Assembly: GCA_013054445.1 (NCBI GenBank)
Contig: JAAMPI010000840.1
Location: forward strand, 1-24,621
Reading direction: 5' to 3'
Source of the DNA: Cudoniella acicularis
Taxonomy: Eukaryota > Ascomycota > Leotiomycetes > Helotiales > Helotiaceae
Length of the DNA stretch: 24,621 nucleotides
Shown in pieces: positions 18,875 to 24,621 of the stretch (position 1 is its first letter; every line of letters begins with the position of its first letter). The notes beneath the pieces are model-generated. The model searched no databases and was not told the origin of the DNA. It saw only the letters and a list, made by a program, of their open reading frames with translations. A program made the position numbers and the translations under genes.

Positions 18875-19371
18875 CTTGTGGTCAAGCCGTTAGCTTCAAA
18901 TCATTCACTTGGTTCTCGTAACTAACAACTCAATAGTCACGACACACGATAAAAAGTGGGCATTGGGGGAACAGCAAGGTCGCTGACCTACAGCCCTGTT
19001 CTCCTTGCACATCGAGGCAGGATAACTTAGAGGTGGCCCATCCGGGTGTCTTCCCCTGTTCTCATTGCACATCGAGGCGGGATAACTTAGAGGTGCCCTA
19101 CCAGGGTACCCTCAGTGGGTATTGGGGGTAATCAAAGGTCGCTGATCTCATCGGGTCCTCGTCTCATTGCACTTCGAGGCAGGTTAACCTAGAAGAGTTT
19201 CTCTTCAAACAACACAACACGACAAAAACGACAATAAGGCAACATTAAGGAACAGGAAAACTACGACAAATAGTCTACTGCTGTCAAGAGACACAGGGGG
19301 ACTGGAAGCAAGGACGTAGAAGGAAAAAAAATAAGTATAAAATTTCATTATCAGAACGGCTTGACCACGAG
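18875..19371. repeat. 17-bp inverted repeat pair bounding a 0.5-kb segment
   Basis: CTTGTGGTCAAGCCGTT (18875-18891) and its near-exact reverse complement (19355-19371) match at 16 of 17 positions, facing inward 463 bp apart. The core TGGTCAAGCCG loosely resembles a pol III A box, and GGTTCTCGTAACT about 30 nt after the left copy loosely resembles a B box. This could be a MITE-like element or two opposed tRNA-derived SINE heads. No clear target-site duplication is visible. Confidence 0.45.
18956..19195. repeat. Modular direct repeats (two unit types)
   Basis: Unit Y (about 42 bp, core TTGCACATCGAGGC then GGATAACTTAGAGG) occurs at 18994-19035 and 19054-19095, 60 bp apart and nearly identical, and in diverged form at 19157-19195. 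Unit X (about 35 bp, GTGGGYATTGGGGG followed by AAGGTCGCTGA) occurs at 18956-18990 and 19115-19149. The order is X-Y-Y-X-Y, which suggests duplication of an X-Y block plus an extra Y. Confidence 0.8.
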
Positions 19372-20784
19372 AAAAATTCTTTTTTTAAACTTTTTTCCCT
19401 GTTTTTTTTTCATTATTTCTTTTTTTTTTTCTTGCCTCGTAGACTCTACATTAAGTATTAGTCTAGTCGCTTCTTATTTTATATTAGATATACCGAAGCA
19501 TAGAGAGAAAAGTATTGAAGCGGCCAGTGTAGACCTACCTTAGGCCGCTACCTGACGTGTTTGTGAGAACTAGAAGTGGGAAATCTATCGCCAACTTTTC
19601 AAGCAGAAAGTTATTCTAACAATGAACAGAAAAAAGGAATAAATATACCGAAGGAAAGACTTTCCTGATTGCATTAGTAAAACCAAACCAAATCCAGCCT
19701 GACAATCTACTTATCGACCTTCAACGAGCGTGAATGAGGGCGCGTAGAACAAGCTGCAAGCAGGACGGTAAGATCGCTTAGGACGTAGAGCGTAAACAAT
19801 AAATGACAGAGAAACCCCCCAACATGAATTTCTTAGTTGGGCTACTGAAGAATCAGCGTATTGTTTGAAGTTCTGACAATATAGGACTCCGTAAGGTGGT
19901 GATGTTGAAGAGGCGTTGTTCGACTGGAAAAACCTCGGCAACTTGGAATTTCGCGACGGCCTCAACCTTCATGCCAACAGCCACAAATCCATCGCACGAC
20001 CAAAGACATGCCACAAAACCTCTAGCAGCAGCGAAAAGGCTTCCCACACGCGCCCGATCACACTAACCGAGTCTGTGGCTAGGCAGAATTATTGCGCATC
20101 AGCAACCCTCGAATCTTGACGCGAATCATCCGAACCACAACTTCAAATATCGAGACCGACCCCTCTCCCTCACCCTAACGGTCACAATACTCGGATATTC
20201 GAACTTTAATGCAACTTCGGGGGCTTCCAATCGTGCGAAAAACAATGCGAATTTATATTGCGAATTGAACAATTGATGATACGGGAAGAGGATGAGGCGT
20301 AGGTCGGGCGAGACACGACAAGACAATTGAAGGCCGGAAATCTTTCATCGTCCACAGGAGTCAGCTGAAAGTGACCTAGATCTGTGCGACAGCACGGAGA
20401 TACAGATATTAGAGCCATTGTGGTTGTGGTAACTCCAGCCCCTGGTGGCATCGACGCGCTTTCGAAGACTTGATACCTGACAATGCTTGAAATCGAGGTC
20501 GACGTAGGTTCTGAATGCTACATCTCGCCGAGAGGCTTCTCTGTCGTGTTGCTTGTGTGGTCATCATCTAGTATTCAAGCGGGCATGGCCTGTTGACGCA
20601 TATCGACCGGTCTTCAGATTTGTGTCTCGTAAGACATTTGGTCCATTTTCGGCAACTCTTCTCAGCTCAAGAATACCGGTAGGAGCTGCTTCGACAAGGA
20701 AAGTTCTACTATCAGAGCGGCCCATCTTGTGCACCCCAACACGCTCTAGTGGGCGTGCAGAGGGAAGAGCCCGAAGAGTGGGGT

Positions 20785-20810
20785 AGCCGTCGGCTTCTCA
20801 CCCGACGGCT
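20785..20810 (+). promoter_or_regulatory. CGG-N8-CCG inverted repeat upstream of the dioxygenase
   Basis: AGCCGTCGG (20785-20793) and CCGACGGCT (20802-20810) are exact reverse complements separated by eight bases. Paired CGG half-sites in this orientation are the classic target of Zn2Cys6 binuclear cluster regulators; spacing defines the regulator. It lies about 108 bp before the ATG at 20918. The same bases could form a hairpin. Confidence 0.45.
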
Positions 20811-20860
20811 GTGCAACTCACAAACCTCTTAATTGCTATTTTTGAGTCTGCTTCCTCACG

Positions 20861-20867
20861 TATATAG
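20861..20867 (+). promoter_or_regulatory. TATA box of the TauD-type dioxygenase
   Basis: TATATAG, 51 bp before the ATG at 20918, with a short C/A-rich leader ending CCCAAAATG. Confidence 0.55.
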
Positions 20868-20917
20868 CCTTTCTCAGCACTCTATTCTACACCAGGACAT
20901 TACCAGTCACGCCCAAA

Positions 20918-22065
20918 ATGCCGAGCACTATCCAAACCACAGAAGTTAGCGCCAAATCTGGCCCCCTCTTTCCAGACTATGTCCGTATGTATCTTCGAAT
21001 TCCATTTCGCGACGAAGGCTGACACAAAGAATAGCTCATTATGATCCGCTTGAAAAAATTGAGATGGTCGGGGCCTTTGAGCATGTCGACCCAGGACATA
21101 GAGCAGACCCCCTCAAACCGTACCTCCTCGGGGGCGCTAAAAAGGTCGTCGATCTGAGTCCTCACGTTGGCACTGAGCTTCACGGCGTGCAACTCACAGA
21201 GTTGACTCCGGAAGCCCTAGATGAGCTTGCTCTTCTCACAGCTGAACGTGGCTGCGTGGTGTTTCGAGATCAGCATGAATTTTTAAACTCTGGTTTCGAA
21301 GCTCAGAAGAAAATTGCTGGCCACTTCGGTCCGTTGCACGTGCACGGTTGGATGCCACATCCTGAGAAAGGACCAGCGGAATTCGTTATTGTTTACGACT
21401 CGAAGGACGATTTACGGCTCCGAAGATTCTGGGCTAGAAAGAATCCTATTCAATTTCATGTCGACCAGTCTCCAGAAGCTCAACCTCCGGGAATGACATT
21501 CTTCGCAGTACTCGAATCTCCACCCGGAGTTGGAGGTGACACCATATTTGCCAGCACCCATCGCGCATTTATGAAACTCTCCCCCAAATTTCGTGCGAGA
21601 CTCGAAGGCTTGAAAGCTGTCCACACAACTGCCTCTCAACTGAGTCGAGAAGTGAGTGACAACAAAGACAAAAGTGTTGTTCGCCGGCCTGTTACCACTT
21701 CGGTTCATCCAGTTGTCACCGTTCATCCTGTGACGGGGCAAAAGAATCTATTCGTGAACTCATCGTACGCGAAGAGTATTGTGGGATTTGATGACGAGGA
21801 GTCGGAATACCTACTCAAATTTTTATTCAAACATATCAGCTCTGGACACGACTTCTCTTGTCGTGTGCGATATGAACCTGGAACTGTTGTGATCTGGGAC
21901 CAGAGGAGTTGTCAACACAGCCAAACGCTGGACTATCCTGCTGGAAACAGGCGGCACGCTTTCCGCTTGACGTCTCTTGCGAACGTTCCAATCCCAAGCA
22001 GGGTGGATGAGGATGATGATGGGTGTCACCTTGAGGAGGACAGGGAGATGTTGGGTCTTTGCTAG
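20918..22065 (+). CDS. TauD/TfdA-type Fe(II)/2-oxoglutarate dioxygenase
   Basis: Non-heme iron oxygenase that couples decarboxylation of 2-oxoglutarate to substrate hydroxylation. Fungal members of this branch are usually annotated as sulfonate (taurine-like) dioxygenases, but substrates vary widely. Two exons: 20918-20984 and 21035-22065, with a 50-nt intron (GTATGT...AATAG), giving 365 residues, the usual length. Iron ligands: His164 and Asp166 in QFHVDQSPEAQPPGMTFFAV, and the distal His317 in WDQRSCQHSQTLDYP. Arg333 in RRHAFRLTSLA suits the 2-oxoglutarate carboxylate. Other family marks are DLSPHVGTELHGVQL, VVFRDQ, GPLHVHGW and GGDTIFASTH. The HxD centre reads HVD where close fungal relatives often read HSD. 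The tail (DEDDDGCHLEEDRE) is acidic. The gene is intact and converges on the DapA-family aldolase gene. Confidence 0.93.
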
Positions 22066-22396
22066 TTCTGAATGCTTTTCCTTTCGTCACAATATCATGT
22101 TCATATAATATCCCATCCAAATCACTATGCTATCTCCTCCACAATCCTCAAATTTTCCCTGCTCTCCTTATATTTTCAGGTATCTAAATAACAGCATGTA
22201 CACTTCGTTATAAATAGCCTGTACCTGGTCTTGTCTAGCAAAGTTTCTCCGAAAGATTCAGATCAATATTTTGGGTGCCGGTCTCTCGATCTTTATATTT
22301 TGACCTTCCTTCAACCAACCACAGTCCAATTTTCACAGTTAGAAGTCATATTGCTTAATTTTGAAGTATACGATAAAAGATTTTATTTCTATGCTT
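22066..22396. other. Convergent intergenic region, dioxygenase / aldolase
   Basis: 331 bp between two stop codons, AT-rich and T-rich on the plus strand. It holds both 3' untranslated regions; the small open frame at 22231-22464 is not supported. No hairpin was noticed. Confidence 0.6.
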
Positions 22397-23728
22397 CTAT
22401 TTTGTGCTCTTTGCCAGCTGTTCCTCAAAAGCCATCAGATCTTTCACAAATTTTTTCGCCATAACTGCATTCCCCCTCTCTGCTGACATTGGCATTAAGG
22501 GCCTTCTGGGGCACTTATCATATCCAAACAATTGGTTAAGTAGCCAATGCATACCCGGGATCTGAGTTGTCAACATGTCAGTATATTTCGTTGGAAGTTT
22601 TGCGGCTCTGGAACTTACCCCGATCTTAATTGCCACACCGTCTGCATTCGAGATCAAATTCTGTACCTTCTGTGCTTCAGCATATGAACCAGTTCCTGGT
22701 GCAGCTTGACACAATTCCCAAAGTCGTACGCAAGTTCTCTGCAATATAAGTCAGCAAAATTCTTTCAGCGCCAGTCTCAAACACGCACAGGAGCAAAGTT
22801 TGCCAAGCCTGTGATAGCGCCAGAGGATCCAGACGCCATTGAAGGCAACAGAAAATCGATGAACCCATCAATGACAAGGAATGGTGCATGCTCCATTTTC
22901 CGAGGATATTGACTCTGGAATGAAGGCTCATTCACAGCCGCTGTAATTCTCGTAAGTTTCCCTACCGCTCCACAGGTGAGTTTCACCCCGCATATATTCG
23001 GTGCTAATTTCGCAATGTCGATTATGAAGTCGCTATCCATGTCGATTCCCCCCGAAACACCCGGAAAATTATACATCATCCTGTCCCAAAATCAGCCTTC
23101 TTCCAAGTTGAACTTCTCCCAGAACTTCATCCATACACGGGAATTGGGGATGCCTCAGCGATGTCCACAAAGAATGTCTTTAACGCTGCCATATTATCTG
23201 CCATCAGTGGTCCCGCATAATATCCGGGTGGTATAGCGATCGCGAAGTCTGCGCCCGCTAATGCGGCGTCTTTGGCTAGTTGGATTGATTCGCGAGTGCT
23301 GGTTGCGCCGATGCCGGCTACGATGGGGATGTGGGTGAGATTTACTTCGTCAAGGGCTTCGCGCGCGTGATGATTAGAGAGATGCGCTCTGTTGGGCTCT
23401 GTGCGACATGTCAGTGGCTGTGAGAGTTTAGAGAGAGAAGATTGCGCACAAGGTGTGGTGCTTCACCCATTGTTCCTGAGACCACCGGGAACGTTCCTGC
23501 TGAAGCTGTGACTGAAGGACTTGTCAGCATTGTTACTATTCCATCCAGCCTAGAGGTTACACTTACACTGAACATGTTTCTTGAATGCGACGAGGTCTGT
23601 TCCCCAGAAGTCAATTCAAATGCTCTTTCCTCTCCTGGAGCTGATTAATTCTCACCTAGATCCTGACTGCCTTCAAGATAGAAAGTCGGCAGAGGCGTAT
23701 AGATGCCTTTTGGTAGAGTTCTCGTCAT
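22397..23728 (-). CDS. DapA-family class I aldolase (4-hydroxy-2-oxoglutarate / deoxy-hexulosonate aldolase-like), one-base frameshift
   Basis: Schiff-base aldolase/synthase of the dihydrodipicolinate synthase family. Fungal relatives include 4-hydroxy-2-oxoglutarate aldolase and the deoxy-hexulosonate aldolase of galacturonate breakdown; which applies here is unknown. Seven exons: 23728-23656, 23596-23567 (30 nt), 23505-23450, 23398-23137, 23080-22789, 22738-22619 and 22561-22397. Start MTRTLPKGIYTPLPTFYLEG. Signatures: FPVVSGTMGEAPHL, NLTHIPIVAGIGATSTRESI, PPGYYAGP, YNFPGVSGG (Tyr144), the Schiff-base Lys174 in CGVKLTCG, and GFIDFLLPSMASGSSGAITG. The exons total 998 nt; one base is missing near 23361-23368, where the frame of SPTERISLIIT changes to that of REALDEVNLT. 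Uncorrected, translation stops after about 71 residues. With the base counted, length is 332. Shifting the third-intron acceptor by 2 nt (tandem AGAG) also restores an open frame. Two introns have unusual donors (GTGCGC, GTGCGT). Confidence 0.88.
23361..23368 (-). other. One-base deletion (frameshift) in the DapA-family gene
   Basis: A CG-alternating run (CACGCGCGCG on the coding strand) sits where family-like sequence moves from one frame to another. The exon phases on both sides (159 nt before exon 4, and a required phase of 2 after it) show that exon 4 is one base short. CG runs are error-prone both in replication and in sequencing. Confidence 0.75.
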
Positions 23729-24459
23729 ATTCAAAGATTTCCTTAGTGTTCTAGAAATTCCGAGTTTTTTTTTTCCCTTCAAGGGAGGAAAGAGGCTGCA
23801 CCACGACATCTCGACATTTCTTTCACCTCCCACCTTTAAAGCTCAAGGCCAAGGTCCAGCCTTGCGAGTCAGGGCTGGCTGTACCTAGGAACTTGGATTT
23901 GGCTCCATCCCGAGATTGACAGGCTACGGGTCGCGACTCGCAGCAGCCTCTTCGTCGGCCACAACCCGACACGGTGGATAAAGGCAGGGATGCTCTATCG
24001 AGAAATGCCGAAATCTCCCTAAGACTGCGATAAAGAAAAGACGAGCAAGGACACCCCCACCATCACCCAGGAACTACCCCATCTTTGCGCTCAAAGTGGA
24101 GTCCTTGAGTCGAAGCTTTTGGCGCCTGTCGGCTCCGACCCGATTTCGCCGATGTCTGCCCGTTCACGCCAAACTGTTATCTATCTCAACGACAAGTGAT
24201 CGACGGATTGTCCTGGATAAGGAGAGCCGGTGCGTTCAAGAGTGACTGCTTGCAGCTTGCGAGAATTGTTTCTTATCTTGCCGATTTCGAATAGGGATGA
24301 CTGGATTGGAAAGTTCCATTTTCCCGTCCTTGCTGGAATCATGTAAGTGCATCCGACTAACATATATATATCGACAAGTCTGCAACTTGCTTTTTTCCGT
24401 TCTACTCCTTCTCATTGCTCAGGAATCAACATCGGACTTCATCTCGGCTCTCTGACAAA
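23729..24459. promoter_or_regulatory. Bidirectional promoter region, aldolase / transporter
   Basis: 731 bp between two divergently transcribed starts. It contains TCGGCTCCGA at 24129-24138 (CGG and CCG half-sites two bases apart) and TATATATA at 24362-24369 about 90 bp before the plus-strand ATG. A run of nine T residues near 23765 lies just upstream of the aldolase ATG. Open frames inside it are not supported as genes. Confidence 0.5.
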
Positions 24460-24621
24460 ATGACTGCCATCACGAGTCCCGAGAAAACAATTGGAGAGGC
24501 GGAAATCAATGCATCTACGGCGCCAGAAACAGAAGCCGTCGAGGCACTGAAGGCAGTTAAGGCCGGACACGCAGATGATGTTGATATCGCGGCGCAGATT
24601 CTCGCCGATAATATTGATATT
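24460..24621 (+). CDS. N-terminus of a probable MFS transporter (partial, runs off the window)
   Basis: An ATG in the context ACAAAATGA opens 54 uninterrupted codons to the window end, starting MTAITSPEKTIGEAEINAST and ending DDVDIAAQILADNIDI. The polar, acidic, Ala/Glu-rich N-terminus with DVDIAAQIL shortly before an expected first membrane segment resembles the cytosolic leader of fungal Dal5-type (allantoate permease-like, anion:cation symporter) transporters. No membrane segment is within the window, so the assignment is tentative. A TATATATA element and an A/C-rich leader precede it, and the DapA-family aldolase is divergently transcribed from the other side of the same promoter region. 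The reading frame is convincing as coding; the family is inferred. Confidence 0.5.
   Translation, partial: MTAITSPEKTIGEAEINASTAPETEAVEALKAVKAGHADDVDIAAQILADNIDI

Larger units (their letters stand above)
18385..20917. other. Long repeat-bearing intergenic region
   Basis: About 2.5 kb without a supported gene. It contains the modular repeats at 18956-19195, a flanking 17-bp inverted repeat, a T-rich block at 19379-19432, and AT-rich DNA around 19440-19520 and 19620-19690 in which ATATACCGAAG occurs twice. The last 200 bp hold the dioxygenase promoter. Open frames between 19700 and 20790 have no recognisable domains. The mix suggests remnants of small non-autonomous transposable elements, but no terminal repeats with target duplications could be defined. 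Confidence 0.5.

Noticed and set aside
18875..18925. tRNA gene suggested by A-box-like and B-box-like sequences
   Set aside because: No cloverleaf could be drawn: acceptor and anticodon stems do not pair, so at most it is tRNA-derived.
19361..19543. Hydrophobic 60-codon plus-strand frame that looks like a membrane peptide
   Set aside because: The Phe-rich part is encoded by simple T tracts, so the hydrophobicity is a composition artefact.

Overview
The window is nuclear DNA from a filamentous ascomycete (Pezizomycotina). The intron style (50-130 nt, GT...AG, CTAAY/CTGAC-like branch sites), the long intergenic spaces and the gene families all point that way, and a leotiomycete is a reasonable guess. 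No tRNA, rRNA or CRISPR array was seen. Exon models were built by hand, and in every complete gene the exon lengths and splice phases were checked against each other.

Layout, left to right. A sugar-porter MFS transporter (minus, 435-2216) is followed by about 4.6 kb with no recognisable intact gene and one weak coding remnant near 3735-3995. At 6840-7286 a promoter-like stretch leads into the start of a plus-strand reading frame. That frame ends at a single unresolved base (N, 7287), where it meets head-on the truncated 5' part of a sesquiterpene synthase gene (minus, 7288-7904). Next comes an eight-exon tyrosinase (minus, 9011-11574), which carries a +1 frameshift in its C-terminal CxxC motif. 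A 1.9 kb divergent intergenic region separates it from a class II aldolase/adducin-domain gene (plus, 13448-14520). Then follow a secreted SGNH hydrolase (16047-16910), a single-domain cupin (17678-18384), a 2.5 kb repeat-bearing intergenic region, a TauD-type Fe(II)/2-oxoglutarate dioxygenase (20918-22065), a convergent DapA-family aldolase with a one-base frameshift (minus, 22397-23728), and the first 54 codons of a probable transporter (24460 to the window edge).

How they fit together is inference. The left-centre (terpene synthase fragment next to tyrosinase) looks like a decayed or misassembled secondary-metabolism locus. The right half (esterase, cupin, dioxygenase, keto-acid aldolase, transporter) has the flavour of small-molecule or sugar-acid catabolism, but nothing proves that it is one cluster. 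The two frameshifts and the N may be draft-assembly errors; resequencing or RNA reads would settle this. The most notable observations are the double-truncation junction at 7287, the frameshift inside the tyrosinase CxxC motif, the tandem AGAG splice acceptor that could restore the reading frame of the aldolase, and a modular repeat cluster bracketed by inverted repeats at 18875-19371.
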